DNA of 64,000 bases from Anaerolineaceae bacterium (GCA_016124855.1 WGMX01000027.1:124001-188000), one strand, 5' to 3'. Counted from the stretch's first letter, positions 42,467 to 51,567 are shown. Notes: generated from the letters alone by a model not told the origin. A program made the numbers and translations.

Positions 42467-43132
42467 TTAAGCCTTCATCGCCTGCTCAAGCCGCTGCGCC
42501 ACTTCAGCATGATTATTGGCACGGGCAATATCCAGCGCCGTTTGCCCGTCATCATTTTTCGCGGAGGCATCTGCACCCTGTTCCAAAAGGAGTTCCGCCA
42601 ATGCCAGTTGACCATTTTGGGCGGCAGCTTGCAGCGCTGTGAACCCACCTTCTTGCTTGGCATTCACATCCACGCCGCGCTCGATCAGCATTCTGCAAAT
42701 GTCGAGGTGGCGGTTGGCGCTCGCCGCGTGAAGCACATTAACCCGTTGGGCATTCTGAGCCGTTTGGTGGACATCCGCTCCACTATCCAGCAAATAGGAG
42801 ACAATGTCAGCATGACCGAAGAACGCCGCCAGTGCCAGCGGAAAAAAGCCATCCGGCGAATAAGCATTGATCAAGTCGGGGTCTTCCGCCAGAATGGCTT
42901 TGACCGTCGCCAATTCACCTACGGAGGCCGCCTCGAACAAATTGAGGTTCGCGCCGCGTTCAACCATCAACTTGGCGATTTCCGTCTGACCATAATAGGC
43001 GGCTAACAGAACAGCCGATAGACCGTCCGTCGTTCGCGCATTTGAGAGATCAGGTTGGGCGCTGAGTTGTTCGCTAACCGTTTGGCGGTTGCCCTGCTTG
43101 ATGGCCTCAAAAAACGTTTCGTTGTTGGACAT
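42467..43132 (-). CDS. ankyrin-repeat protein
   Basis: 221 residues made of about six ankyrin repeats with typical turns (GLSAVLLAAYYGQTEIAKLM, GFFPLALAAFFGHADIVSYL, NVLHAASANRHLDICRMLIE, GFTALQAAAQNGQLALAELL, GQTALDIARANNHAEVAQRL). A soluble protein-interaction scaffold. AAGGAG is six bases before the ATG. It is preceded by the AraC-type regulator on the same strand, 39 bp away, so they may be co-transcribed. Confidence 0.9.
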   Translation of the reverse strand: MSNNETFFEAIKQGNRQTVSEQLSAQPDLSNARTTDGLSAVLLAAYYGQTEIAKLMVERGANLNLFEAASVGELATVKAILAEDPDLINAYSPDGFFPLALAAFFGHADIVSYLLDSGADVHQTAQNAQRVNVLHAASANRHLDICRMLIERGVDVNAKQEGGFTALQAAAQNGQLALAELLLEQGADASAKNDDGQTALDIARANNHAEVAQRLEQAMKA

Positions 43133-43171
43133 ATAGGCTCCTTCTCTTGAAGATCAGATGATATGTCCAGC

Positions 43172-44059
43172 CTAGCACAGGTGTTTGCGTTGCGCTTCTT
43201 GAAAATCACCTTTTTGTCGGCGGAAGTTTTCCGGTGACACGCCGTAATAACGCCGGAACAAGGTGCTAAACGAACCGAGACTCTCGAAGCCGACTGCCAA
43301 ACAAATATCGGTGACACTGCGCTGCGTGTTGAGCATTTTCGCGGCTTGTTGCAATCGGTAGGCGGTCAAAAATTGGTGTGGAGTTTGACGGAACAGCTGC
43401 TTAAAGGCACGGAGGAAATGGGTAGTTGAAAGGTTCGCGGCCTGCGCCATATCTGTCAATTGAATGGGGCTGTCATAACAGGCCAGTATGTAATCATGGG
43501 CGCGAAACAAGCGGCGGTATAGCTCTTCACGGGTTGCCGCCCGAACAGCCGGTAATCGTGCGATTTGCTCGTTCACCGCCAAGTGGACGTTGAGCATTTG
43601 CCGCATGATGACGTGCATCTGCTCATCCACCCAACCCGCTGTGACATTCGCTTGAGCATCTTGTAAACGGCGTACCGCTGGCGTTAACAACTCGTCATGG
43701 GGATAAGTGCGATCCACAAAGTTCAGCGGCTGGCGTGTCTGAATAGGATTATCCAGTAAATGACCGTCACTCGTGGTTAGGCTGTGGTGAACCGCTTCGG
43801 CAAAGCCTGCCGGAAAGAATACACAAAACGACTCCACCGGTGCAGCCGACTCAACCGTAATTGAGTACGGCTGTTGGTCATTTAAGATGAGGTAGCGGTC
43901 ATCTTCAACCGCGAATGTACCGCTGCCTGATTGGTAGAATGCGCGCCCATAACGGAACATCTTGATGGAGAGCATACCAATGCCTTCCCAATAATGGCGG
44001 CGGGCATAGGCACGCAAAATCGTGGGATGGTCGAGTTTCAGTGATGCGCTTGCTGGCAC
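43172..44059 (-). CDS. AraC-family transcriptional regulator
   Basis: 295 residues. The N-terminal half is a cupin-like ligand domain (YGRAFYQSGSGTFAVEDDRY, VESFCVFFPAGFAEAVHHSL). The C-terminal half has two helix-turn-helix units: PIQLTDMAQAANLSTTHFLR and FKQLFRQTPHQFLTAYRLQQ, then SVTDICLAVGFESLGSFSTL and the signature end FRRYYGVSPENFRRQ. GTG start at 44059 with AGTAGG about eight bases upstream. Such regulators activate nearby genes in response to small molecules; the ankyrin gene is the nearest candidate. Confidence 0.88.
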   Translation of the reverse strand: MPASASLKLDHPTILRAYARRHYWEGIGMLSIKMFRYGRAFYQSGSGTFAVEDDRYLILNDQQPYSITVESAAPVESFCVFFPAGFAEAVHHSLTTSDGHLLDNPIQTRQPLNFVDRTYPHDELLTPAVRRLQDAQANVTAGWVDEQMHVIMRQMLNVHLAVNEQIARLPAVRAATREELYRRLFRAHDYILACYDSPIQLTDMAQAANLSTTHFLRAFKQLFRQTPHQFLTAYRLQQAAKMLNTQRSVTDICLAVGFESLGSFSTLFRRYYGVSPENFRRQKGDFQEAQRKHLC

Positions 44060-44067
44060 AATCGGGC

Positions 44068-44391
44068 CTACTGATTTTTAACTTTTTCGTCGTCGGGTGT
44101 GACCTTGTAACCTGTCCCTTGAATAATATCCAGCGGCTTGCCTGCGATAATCGCGCGGTGTTCCTCAACAATGTCCTGTGGGACAACGGAGGCAAACAAC
44201 CGCATTCCACCAATCACAATCGCCAGATCATCCAACTGACCGAGAATAGGCAGCACGTCAGGAATGAAATCTAGTGGGGATAGCACATAAACGATACCCA
44301 GAATCGGAATCACTTTTGCCCATATCGGCACGCGCGAGTCTTTTAGCAGTGCCCACGTCAAACGAATTTGGTCAATTAATGCACGCAGCAT
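44068..44391 (-). CDS. DUF1232 (YkvA-like) membrane protein
   Basis: 107 residues. The core matches DUF1232: DSRVPIWAKVIPILGIVYVL, SPLDFIPDVLPILGQLDDLA, with one or two hydrophobic segments and the conserved SPxDFIPD motif. The C-terminus is charged. GGAG lies nine bases before the ATG. The function of DUF1232 proteins is not established. It ends 8 bp before the AraC gene. Confidence 0.85.
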   Translation of the reverse strand: MLRALIDQIRLTWALLKDSRVPIWAKVIPILGIVYVLSPLDFIPDVLPILGQLDDLAIVIGGMRLFASVVPQDIVEEHRAIIAGKPLDIIQGTGYKVTPDDEKVKNQ

Positions 44392-44485
44392 GGAACAGTC
44401 TCCAATCTATAGCTGCCAATCGTCAGTCAAAAATCAATTGACTAACGACACTATTCGAGATGGCATCCACATTATTATACGCAGT

Positions 44486-45286
44486 TTAAGCGCCGGGGTT
44501 GCTCTTACGCTTGATGAAATCTGCGACCTGTTCAAACACTGTTTCGCGCTCCGAATCTTGGGGCAAGATGTGGTCACTCTGCTTGAGGGTATGCTGCTCA
44601 ACATCTGACGTTTTGAGGTGAGCGAGAAGATAGTCGCGGTTGGTTAGGCCGACTGTTTTATCGCCTTCCGAATACATCAATAGAAGAGGGGATTGCACCT
44701 TCGCTAAACAGTCTTGAACAGCCAGCGATAACGCGAAAAGTTCCCCGACGGCAGCCGTTGACCACAAATCATAGCGTACCCGTCCGATAACATCTTCGCC
44801 GCGTCGCGCTTGTTCATCCCGAACCACTTGGTTGAAAGTACTGCGGTCACTCTGGTCGGTATAGGGTCGAATCCACTTGATCCAGCGGGTGTTTGCCATC
44901 GAGCGGTTGTTGAACAACACCGGTGTTGCCAGCGCCGCGAGGCCATCAATCTGCGTGTTGGCGGCTAATAATAAACCGAGCATTCCACCCATCGAGTGAC
45001 CCACCACAAAAACACGGTCACACTGCGCCCGCAGTACATTGAGGCTATCTTCGACTGCCGCGTACCAATCTTGCCAGCGGTAGCGCGAAATATCGTGATA
45101 ATCTGTCGCGTGACCGGGCAGGCGCGGGCCGTATACCGTATAGCCTTGATCGGCAAGGTGTTTGCCCAGCCAGCGAATCTCGGCGGGCGAGGCCATAAAG
45201 CCGTGGATGCAGAGGATACCGACGGCGTTCCCACGAAAAAAGAAGGGTTCACCACCGGGCATGATGTGAGGAATAGATTGGGTCAT
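44486..45286 (-). CDS. alpha/beta hydrolase (carboxylesterase/monoacylglycerol lipase-like)
   Basis: About 266 residues. Oxyanion region ILCIHGFMASPAEIRWLGKH, nucleophile elbow VFVVGHSMGGMLGLLLAA, then an acidic residue in LLMYSEGDKTVGLTN and the catalytic His in KQSDHILPQDSERE. The gene order and spacing match the Est30-type esterases. The ATG at 45286 is preferred over an in-frame GTG at 45313; neither has a clear ribosome-binding site. Likely cytoplasmic, acting on short acyl esters or monoglycerides. Confidence 0.88.
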   Translation of the reverse strand: MTQSIPHIMPGGEPFFFRGNAVGILCIHGFMASPAEIRWLGKHLADQGYTVYGPRLPGHATDYHDISRYRWQDWYAAVEDSLNVLRAQCDRVFVVGHSMGGMLGLLLAANTQIDGLAALATPVLFNNRSMANTRWIKWIRPYTDQSDRSTFNQVVRDEQARRGEDVIGRVRYDLWSTAAVGELFALSLAVQDCLAKVQSPLLLMYSEGDKTVGLTNRDYLLAHLKTSDVEQHTLKQSDHILPQDSERETVFEQVADFIKRKSNPGA

Positions 45287-45428
45287 GAGTTTATTGTACA
45301 AGTGCCAAGTCACTAGTCAACTGCTGCATATGACAAAAATCGTTCCATATCTCCATCTTTTGTCGGATGATTTATTATTTAGGCTTGGCTAAAATAGATA
45401 TTATAACGACAAAAATGGAGAAAAAATC

Positions 45429-45932
45429 ATGTTCAGTATTGTGTTACAACGTGTCCTAATTGACGGGCTGTTGCTGAGTGTTCTTTTAGGTGTGCTGGTT
45501 ATGAGTTCACTCAAGTATAACGCGCGATTGTGGTTGCAGGATTACCCGAAGGAAGTTCAAGCCAAAGTACCGCCAATCAGCAAACAGGAAAAGATGCAGC
45601 AGCGGATATTGATGCTGCCCTTTTTGCTGCTGACGCTCGGTATACCGTATCTCTCGGTGACAATAGCCAAAGCGTCATTCGGTGGTGTGATTTCGTTCCC
45701 CCAAGCATATCTGGTGGTGACGGGTGTTTTGCAAGTTTTCAACTTATTTGATGCGGTTGTACTGGATTATCTCATTTTAACCGTCATCAAACCCCGTTTT
45801 GCGCTCATACCGGGAACAACGTGGGAAGAATATTCAATGGCCGATATGCGATTTCAACTACGCAACTTCGTTAAAGGTATTGTCATCTGCGCGGTGATTA
45901 GTCTACCCATTGCATTGGTCGGCAGCTTGTAG
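45429..45932 (+). CDS. membrane protein of unknown function
   Basis: 167 residues with four hydrophobic helices (about 5-25, 57-77, 88-116 and 140-163) and a basic cytoplasmic loop after the first (KYNARLWLQDYPKEVQAKVP). GGAG lies about nine bases before the ATG. No family is recognised. A 10-bp hairpin lies 20 bp after the stop. Confidence 0.72.
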   Translation: MFSIVLQRVLIDGLLLSVLLGVLVMSSLKYNARLWLQDYPKEVQAKVPPISKQEKMQQRILMLPFLLLTLGIPYLSVTIAKASFGGVISFPQAYLVVTGVLQVFNLFDAVVLDYLILTVIKPRFALIPGTTWEEYSMADMRFQLRNFVKGIVICAVISLPIALVGSL

Positions 45933-45951
45933 AGAAAAGTAGCCTCCTTTA

Positions 45952-45986
45952 TACAGCCGGAGTATGATGTATTTATTCCGGCTGTA
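45952..45986 (+). terminator. possible terminator hairpin
   Basis: TACAGCCGGA (45952-45961) pairs with TCCGGCTGTA (45977-45986) around a 15-nt loop. No T-run follows, so termination strength is uncertain. Confidence 0.4.
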
Positions 45987-46048
45987 AATTCATCCATACG
46001 CCATAAGCACAGCTTGAATAAGCCAGAAAAATAATTATGGAGAATGTC

Positions 46049-46339
46049 ATGTACGGGACAGTAGCGAAAATGCGGGTGAAAGCCGGTGCAGAAGCGGAAT
46101 TTTTGCGCATCGCCCAAGAGGTAGAAAGTGTGCCGGTTGCGGGCGTTGTCGCGGTCTATGTTTACCAGATGGATGCCAACAGCCGTGACTTTTATATGAT
46201 CGCAATGTTCGACAGCAAAGAGTCGTATTTTGCTAACGCCAACAGCCCCGAGCAGCATCAACGCTTTATGCAGTTGATGACCGTCCTCGAAAGCGAACCG
46301 GAATGGCACGATGGCACTGTGGTCTACGCAAATGCCTAA
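46049..46339 (+). CDS. small ABM-type (dimeric alpha-beta barrel) protein
   Basis: 96 residues from the ATG at 46049, six bases after GGAG. The fold is of the antibiotic-biosynthesis-monooxygenase type: GTVAKMRVKAGAEAEFLRIA, VYVYQMDANSRDFYMIAMFD and a C-terminal helix FMQLMTVLESEPEWHDG. Members are small monooxygenases, haem-degrading enzymes or binding proteins; no specific role can be given. Confidence 0.78.
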   Translation: MYGTVAKMRVKAGAEAEFLRIAQEVESVPVAGVVAVYVYQMDANSRDFYMIAMFDSKESYFANANSPEQHQRFMQLMTVLESEPEWHDGTVVYANA

Positions 46340-46400
46340 CCCATCTAGCTCCAACTAAAGTCTGAGCGGCAGTGTCCCTCGCAAGGACGAGCGAAGATCA

Positions 46401-46485
46401 TCAGGCGGATGGACGTTTAGAAGTGGGCTTCACGGTTTAATTACAGCAACAACTTTCTGTAAACTAATCTTGAAGAGAAGCCATC
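46401..46485 (+). promoter_or_regulatory. duplicated upstream region of secreted protein gene 1
   Basis: TCAGGCGGATGGACGTTTAG at 46401 and a CGGTTTAATTAC block matching 48301 onwards (TCAGGCTGATGGACGCTTGA, CGCTTTAATGAC), both ending in CTTGAAGAGA before the start codon. The promoter region was duplicated together with the gene. Confidence 0.5.
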
Positions 46486-48165
46486 ATGAAGTTCATCCAT
46501 CGCCTTTCCCTGCTTGTCGTTGTGGTGCTGGCCTCGCTGCCGCTGGTGATTTTGGCACAGGACAACCGCCAACCGAATCAAACGGCGCCGCAGCCAACCA
46601 AAGATTATGACGCGCTGGCGCTGACACCGGTTAAGACCATCGATGTGCAGCCAGCCCGGACGGCAACGTTGGAACTGCTGGACTATGGAACAATTACCCC
46701 TAGGCCGACCACCGATTACGACTCGCTGGATTTGACGGTCGTTCCAACGGTTGATGTCAAGCCCGCGCAGTCGGCAACACCTGAACTTATTGATTATCCA
46801 ACGGCCACTTTTGCTGTTAAACCGGCGCAAAGCGCAACGCCCGATCTGATTGAATATCCGAGCGATCCCTGTAAAGAACCGCCCAGCAAAGACCCTGCGA
46901 CGGCTCTGGCACAGATTGACTGTCCGCCAACGGCCACGCCGACCCGGACACCCGTGCCGATTACGGTTACACCGGGTACAGGCATTATCAACGGCCTGTG
47001 GGTGCTGGATCCCAATGCCTCGAGCTACAATTCCAGTGGAAACTGTAATGTTCCCGGAGGGGATAACGGTGGCATGGGCGGTGAATATCAACCGGATGAC
47101 CTGCCTAAGTTTCCGGTGTGTATGACAGGCGATCAGCAGTGGCTCAAGGTCGATGCCAGCGGCCCGTATCCGTTAGTCGTGCCCAGCATCTATTCCGAGC
47201 AAGAAATGCGGCGTGAACTGCTGGAATCCAATGGCGAAACCACTGGCAGCTTGAATGTAACCATCACCCGTCAATATCATGTCATTAGCCCCAGCGAAAT
47301 CGAATATTCCTATATCACCCATGAAGAAGGTGGTTGTACCACGACCAGCACCGTGCGCTATAAACTGGTTGAGGCCAACAACTTAGTGTGCAGCGGTGTG
47401 GTCATGACACCGGAATTCACGCCTATGCCTACTCAGATTCCAACGGCAAAACCCGGTGAAACACAACTGCCACCTGCGACACCTGAGCCGCCGGTACAGA
47501 TTGGTGACTACACCATCCAACTGCCGCCTGTGGACGCGACTTGCAAGGCTGATCAGATACCCCCATCAGATAAAGTGGATGTGAGCTATGACAGCAATCA
47601 GAACATGTTCATCAGCTTTGGTGGTGGCGGATTCACGCTCTTTTGGAACGGCAGCGATTATTATGAGTATCACAAAGGCAATGGTTTCATGGTGAGCGTG
47701 AATACCTATCCCGGTGGCGCGTCCCTTTCGTGGAGCAAGCAAGGCTGTTTCGTCAACAGCCAGCTCACCCGCCAAGGTCAGCCGACTGCTACGCCGCTTC
47801 CGGTCGAGCCGACTCGTGAAGCCGCCACGACAGGCACGGACTTAGCAGGCAGCAGCTTCAGCGTCACATGGAATGCGCCCGCCAATATGTGCTCCGAGGC
47901 CAACAAGTCGATGCTCCCGGATTTGAGTTCGGCTGTCATGACGGCGCAGGCCGATGGAAACTTCGTCGTATCGGTCGAAGGGATTGATTACACCCTGACC
48001 AATGACAATGGAATCTATGGCTTTAGACAAATCAACACTGATGGCTCGATGCTGATGATTAACATGAACGGTTTCTATCAAGGTGTTGGCGCAGGCTCGA
48101 TTACGGCCATCGGAACCAAAGGGGATTACTGCACCGCGCTGCTGACGTTTACGCCCAAAGGCTAA
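46486..48165 (+). CDS. secreted protein of unknown function (tandem paralogue 1)
   Basis: 559 residues. Signal peptide MKFIHRLSLLVVVVLASLPL ending near ILAQD. Then a Pro/Thr-rich low-complexity region (about 25-170) with repeats such as PAQSATPELIDYP and PAQSATPDLIEYP, and three beta-rich domains: NGLWVLDPN to about 300 with paired cysteines, a second block (SYDSNQNMFISFGGGGFTLF) and a third (SSFSVTWNAPANMCSEANKS). A close paralogue follows. The arrangement suggests a surface or extracellular protein. No family is recognised. Confidence 0.8.
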   Translation: MKFIHRLSLLVVVVLASLPLVILAQDNRQPNQTAPQPTKDYDALALTPVKTIDVQPARTATLELLDYGTITPRPTTDYDSLDLTVVPTVDVKPAQSATPELIDYPTATFAVKPAQSATPDLIEYPSDPCKEPPSKDPATALAQIDCPPTATPTRTPVPITVTPGTGIINGLWVLDPNASSYNSSGNCNVPGGDNGGMGGEYQPDDLPKFPVCMTGDQQWLKVDASGPYPLVVPSIYSEQEMRRELLESNGETTGSLNVTITRQYHVISPSEIEYSYITHEEGGCTTTSTVRYKLVEANNLVCSGVVMTPEFTPMPTQIPTAKPGETQLPPATPEPPVQIGDYTIQLPPVDATCKADQIPPSDKVDVSYDSNQNMFISFGGGGFTLFWNGSDYYEYHKGNGFMVSVNTYPGGASLSWSKQGCFVNSQLTRQGQPTATPLPVEPTREAATTGTDLAGSSFSVTWNAPANMCSEANKSMLPDLSSAVMTAQADGNFVVSVEGIDYTLTNDNGIYGFRQINTDGSMLMINMNGFYQGVGAGSITAIGTKGDYCTALLTFTPKG

Positions 48166-48201
48166 AAGGTTTCAGGCGATCAAGCGGCAGTCGGTTTTTA
48201 T

Positions 48202-48235
48202 ACGCGGAGAGGGACACAATACTCTCCGCGTTTTT
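48202..48235 (+). terminator. rho-independent terminator
   Basis: CGCGGAGAG (48203-48211) pairs with CTCTCCGCG (48222-48230) around a 10-nt loop, followed by TTTTT. It ends the first secreted-protein gene. Confidence 0.85.
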
Positions 48236-48300
48236 ATTTCAAAACGGCCTCCACCAAAAGACCTAGATGCACGATCACACCTAAGGCTAACAAGAATTCG

Positions 48301-48381
48301 TCAGGCTGATGGACGCTTGAACAAAGTTTTCGCGCTTTAATGACCCCAACGCCATTTAATATTTTACCTTGAAGAGACTCT
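48301..48381 (+). promoter_or_regulatory. duplicated upstream region of secreted protein gene 2
   Basis: Corresponds to 46401-46485 (shared TCAGGC-GATGGACG, TTTAAT and CTTGAAGAGA blocks). Conservation in non-coding DNA points to a common promoter or operator. Confidence 0.5.
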
Positions 48382-49929
48382 ATGAAACTCATACACCGAC
48401 TTTCCCTTATTGTTTTAGTGATGTTGGTCACAGTGCCGCTGGTCATTATGGCGCAAGATCAACCCACGCCACCCAACAATGATGACCTTTTCGTGCCGTT
48501 ACCGACTGCGGATACTGGCAACGATGACGATCTATTTGTGCCGTTACCGACGGCGGATACCAGCAGTGATGATCTGTTTATTCCCATCCCGACGGTCGAA
48601 GGTGGCGATTTGGTTGTACCCTTGCCTGAACCCGACACCTGTGGCAATGATGACCCCAATACCGATTTTATTCCTATTTGCCCGCCCACCAACACGCCAG
48701 CGCCAACTCGTACGCCCCGTCCCACAGCGCAGCCCGCGCCGGATGTCGTGAACGGCCTGTGGGTACTTGATCCCAAGAATGATTTTTCGTCTACGGGAAC
48801 TTGTAAGTCTCCAAACAGTAATGATAACGGTGGCCCGGATCACGATTTCAGCGGCGAAGAGGAACAGCCGACGGTTCCAGTGTGTATGACCGCCGACAAG
48901 CAGTGGTTATCAGTCGCTTCTTTAGGCACATATCCTTTGACGGTATCGCCTTTCTATTCACAGCAGCAAATGAGACGTGAGCTGCTGGAAACCAATGGCA
49001 AAACCAGCGGCAGTATGAACGTCACCTATACCCGTCAATATCAGGTGATTAGCCCTACCGAGATTGAATACTCCTATATCTATCAAGAGGCGGGCGGCTG
49101 CACGACCAAAAACACCTTCCACTATAAACTCAAAGAAGTGAACGATCTTGTTTGTACCGGTGCGGTCATGACACCCAATTTCACCGCTGTTCCAACCCAA
49201 ATGCCTACGCCACAGCCCGGTGAAACCGCCCAGCCTGTGCCGACATCTGTGCCACCGATTAATGAAGGACGCTATATCATCAACTTACCACTCGCAGACG
49301 CGAAATGCACGACGGATAAGCTGCCACAATCGAATGCGATGGATATGACCTATGACAGTAATCAGAATATCTTCATCAATTTTGGTGGAGCGTCGTATAC
49401 GCTTTATTGGGATGGCGAAAAGTTTTACCAGTACCGTGAAGGCAATCGATTTGGTATCACCCTATATATCGACTCTAACGGCGCGAGTTTTACGTGGAAC
49501 AAACAGGGCTGCCGGATTTACAGCCAATTGATGCGAGAAGGCTCTCCAACCCCAACACCTGTACCGGTTGAACCCACGCGTGAAGCCAACACCGATACGA
49601 CAGCCATTGCGGGCAGCACCTTTACCACCACCTTTGATGCTCAGGAGGCTTACTGCGCTACCGAAAACAAGGCGCTGCTGCCTGATCTGAGTACAGGGGT
49701 TTTAACAGCTAATGCGGAGAATAACTTCGTTTTCAGCGTCGGCGGTCAGGATTATACGCTGGTCAATAAGAATGGCTATTTCATCTTTAGCCAAGTGAAT
49801 GCGGACGGGTCAATGCTCGCGATCTCCGTGAATGATTTTTATGAAGGAGTCGGATCAGGAAGTTACACGGTGATTGGTGCGGGTAACAAAATCTGTACCG
49901 CGCTGCTGACCTTCACACCGGCTGGATAG
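48382..49929 (+). CDS. secreted protein of unknown function (tandem paralogue 2)
   Basis: 515 residues, homologous to the preceding gene throughout: signal peptide MKLIHRLSLIVLVMLVTVPL, a low-complexity region with imperfect repeats DDLFVPLPTADT, DDLFVPLPTADT and DDLFIPIPTVEG, then the same three domains (NGLWVLDPK; TYDSNQNIFINFGGASYTLY; STFTTTFDAQEAYCATENKA). The N-terminal repeats are unrelated in sequence to those of copy 1, while the folded domains align closely, so the linkers evolve fastest. Confidence 0.8.
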   Translation: MKLIHRLSLIVLVMLVTVPLVIMAQDQPTPPNNDDLFVPLPTADTGNDDDLFVPLPTADTSSDDLFIPIPTVEGGDLVVPLPEPDTCGNDDPNTDFIPICPPTNTPAPTRTPRPTAQPAPDVVNGLWVLDPKNDFSSTGTCKSPNSNDNGGPDHDFSGEEEQPTVPVCMTADKQWLSVASLGTYPLTVSPFYSQQQMRRELLETNGKTSGSMNVTYTRQYQVISPTEIEYSYIYQEAGGCTTKNTFHYKLKEVNDLVCTGAVMTPNFTAVPTQMPTPQPGETAQPVPTSVPPINEGRYIINLPLADAKCTTDKLPQSNAMDMTYDSNQNIFINFGGASYTLYWDGEKFYQYREGNRFGITLYIDSNGASFTWNKQGCRIYSQLMREGSPTPTPVPVEPTREANTDTTAIAGSTFTTTFDAQEAYCATENKALLPDLSTGVLTANAENNFVFSVGGQDYTLVNKNGYFIFSQVNADGSMLAISVNDFYEGVGSGSYTVIGAGNKICTALLTFTPAG

Positions 49930-49953
49930 CCTTCCGCGCTCAACCAACACATT

Positions 49954-49992
49954 AAACGAGATGACAAGTTTATTCGATCATCTCGTTTTTGT
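49954..49992 (+). terminator. rho-independent terminator
   Basis: AAACGAGATGA (49954-49964) pairs with TCATCTCGTTT (49978-49988), followed by TTGTTTT. It ends the second secreted-protein gene. Confidence 0.85.
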
Positions 49993-50050
49993 TTTGCCCT
50001 GCGCCCGTTATAATCACACACCTATTTGATAAGCGTGAATTGTGGTGAAT

Positions 50051-50542
50051 ATGCGTTACGTGACTGTCGATGAATTGGTCTATATCAACCAACAGGTGCT
50101 GACGGGCGAAACGATCCACAGCATTGTAGAAGGTAAACGGGCTGTGCGGGATATGGGCTTACTTGAAGCCGCAGCAGCAAGACCGATGGCGAGTGCTTTT
50201 GGTGAGGATGCGTATATCACATTGGGTGAAAAAGCGGCTGTGCTGCTGCATTCGCTGGCACGTAATCATCCTTTTGCTGATGGCAACAAACGCACCGCAG
50301 CGGTTGCCGCACTATTCATGCTGGCGGTCAATGGTCAGCAAGTGACGTGGGATGATCATGAAGCGCTAACGTGGATTATCGCCATTGCCGAAGGAAAACA
50401 ATCTCCCGAAACCTTTGCTGAATGGCTGCCAACCGTATCAAGCGACCCAACACCCGAACCTGATGCGGAACGGGATACAGCTCTGCTTGCACAACTCATT
50501 GCAACCCATGAATGGCTGTTAGCTGAATTGGCAGGGCGCTAA
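50051..50542 (+). CDS. Doc/Fic-family protein (death-on-curing toxin-like)
   Basis: 163 residues. The Fic motif HPFADGNKRTAA (about residues 76-87) supplies the His, phosphate-binding loop and Arg. The N-terminus (MRYVTVDELVYINQQVLTGE) fits the Doc subgroup. Doc of phage P1 is a kinase of EF-Tu; other Fic proteins AMP-ylate. Unlike typical Doc genes there is no Phd-type antitoxin upstream (the gene follows a terminator), and a 35-residue C-terminal helix extension (about 128-163) is added. It could be self-inhibiting or a domesticated enzyme. A GTG at 50042 is an alternative start. Confidence 0.85.
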   Translation: MRYVTVDELVYINQQVLTGETIHSIVEGKRAVRDMGLLEAAAARPMASAFGEDAYITLGEKAAVLLHSLARNHPFADGNKRTAAVAALFMLAVNGQQVTWDDHEALTWIIAIAEGKQSPETFAEWLPTVSSDPTPEPDAERDTALLAQLIATHEWLLAELAGR

Positions 50543-50652
50543 CACCCCCGAAAATGGGGAATGACAGAGCGGGGGTGAGGCTCTAGCATAAACTTGTGGA
50601 TGGCCTACAATAATAATGAACCGGAAACGGTTTTCTGATGAGGAGGTAGAGT

Positions 50653-51198
50653 ATGTTTAACCGATTATTGTTCTTAGCGGCATTCATATCACTGGGCGCG
50701 TGTTCAGTTGTTCCGGGCACTGGCGATAAAAGTACGGATGCAGCCGCAGCGCAGCAGTTTGTTCCGGCAAGCATTCCCGGCTACGACACAACGGACGCAG
50801 CCAGCATCACTGACGCGCTCACCAAGGTTGGAGCAGCCAGTTCGCTGCTGACTGGTAACATCGTGTCTGCCGGAGCGATTGCCAAGTTGAACAATATGAT
50901 TGCCTGTTATCAGTCTGTGGGCGCTGTGGCTTCAAAGGTTTATGTTGACAAGAATATTGCCCTTAACCCCAATGCTCCGAAAGTGGGGGTGTTGGCCGTT
51001 ATTAATACCACACGCATCCAGCGGAATTTGTTCTCGTGTGTATTAAATACCGGCGGCGCACAGGCGCAGGCAGCATCGAATGAAATTCAACCTTGCGGTG
51101 GCAGTGGTGAGAAGGTTGTCAACGGCGAAACCTTGAATTATGTCTATGCGGCCACTACACCCGAATTGTGCGCAACTTTCCAAGCCCAGTTCAATTAA
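50653..51198 (+). CDS. small lipoprotein of unknown function
   Basis: 181 residues. Lipoprotein signal MFNRLLFLAAFISLGAC with the lipobox LGAC (Cys17 as lipidation site), then a polar, Ala/Thr-rich extracellular domain (ITDALTKVGAASSLLTGNIV, AIAKLNNMIACYQSVGAVAS) with about four further cysteines. GAGGAGG lies six bases before the ATG. No family is recognised. Confidence 0.8.
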   Translation: MFNRLLFLAAFISLGACSVVPGTGDKSTDAAAAQQFVPASIPGYDTTDAASITDALTKVGAASSLLTGNIVSAGAIAKLNNMIACYQSVGAVASKVYVDKNIALNPNAPKVGVLAVINTTRIQRNLFSCVLNTGGAQAQAASNEIQPCGGSGEKVVNGETLNYVYAATTPELCATFQAQFN

Positions 51199-51223
51199 CA
51201 GCTAGCCCGTTTCCGAGAACAAA

Positions 51224-51255
51224 AAAACCGCTTCATATGAGGCGGTTTTCTTTTG
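51224..51255. terminator. bidirectional terminator
   Basis: AAAACCGC...GCGGTTTT with ATAT loop, flanked by A and T runs, between the convergent lipoprotein and membrane-protein genes. It would work on both strands. Confidence 0.8.
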
Positions 51256-51288
51256 CTTAGGTTTGTTTATTTGTGAGGCGTGACCTGA

Positions 51289-51567
51289 CTATTTTTGTTC
51301 GGCGGCCTTTGTTTCGGCATCTGTTGTTGCGACGACTGCTGCTTCCTCGGTTTCGTCGGAATCTTCCCAGCTAATAATCCACACACAGGCTCCAGCGACG
51401 AGAATTGTCGCAACCACTAACGCCAGCCACTGTGTCGCCAGTAAGCCGACATCTTTAGCTTCCACCACGAGCAGGATAATCATGCCCAGCGAAAGGACAA
51501 TCCAAGCGGCCAATCGGGGATGACGCAGCGCCCATTGTACGGGAGGGATTTTAGCAAGTTGGTTCAT
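51289..51567 (-). CDS. small membrane protein of unknown function
   Basis: 92 residues with two hydrophobic helices (about 22-38 and 45-68) and an acidic, Ala-rich C-terminus (SWEDSDETEEAAVVATTDAE). The ATG at 51567 is preferred over an in-frame GTG nine bases upstream. No family is recognised. Confidence 0.65.
   Translation of the reverse strand: MNQLAKIPPVQWALRHPRLAAWIVLSLGMIILLVVEAKDVGLLATQWLALVVATILVAGACVWIISWEDSDETEEAAVVATTDAETKAAEQK

Noticed and set aside
44390..44608. 72-codon plus-strand frame between DUF1232 and esterase genes
   Set aside because: It overlaps the 3' end of the esterase on the opposite strand and shows no protein-like features or start signal.
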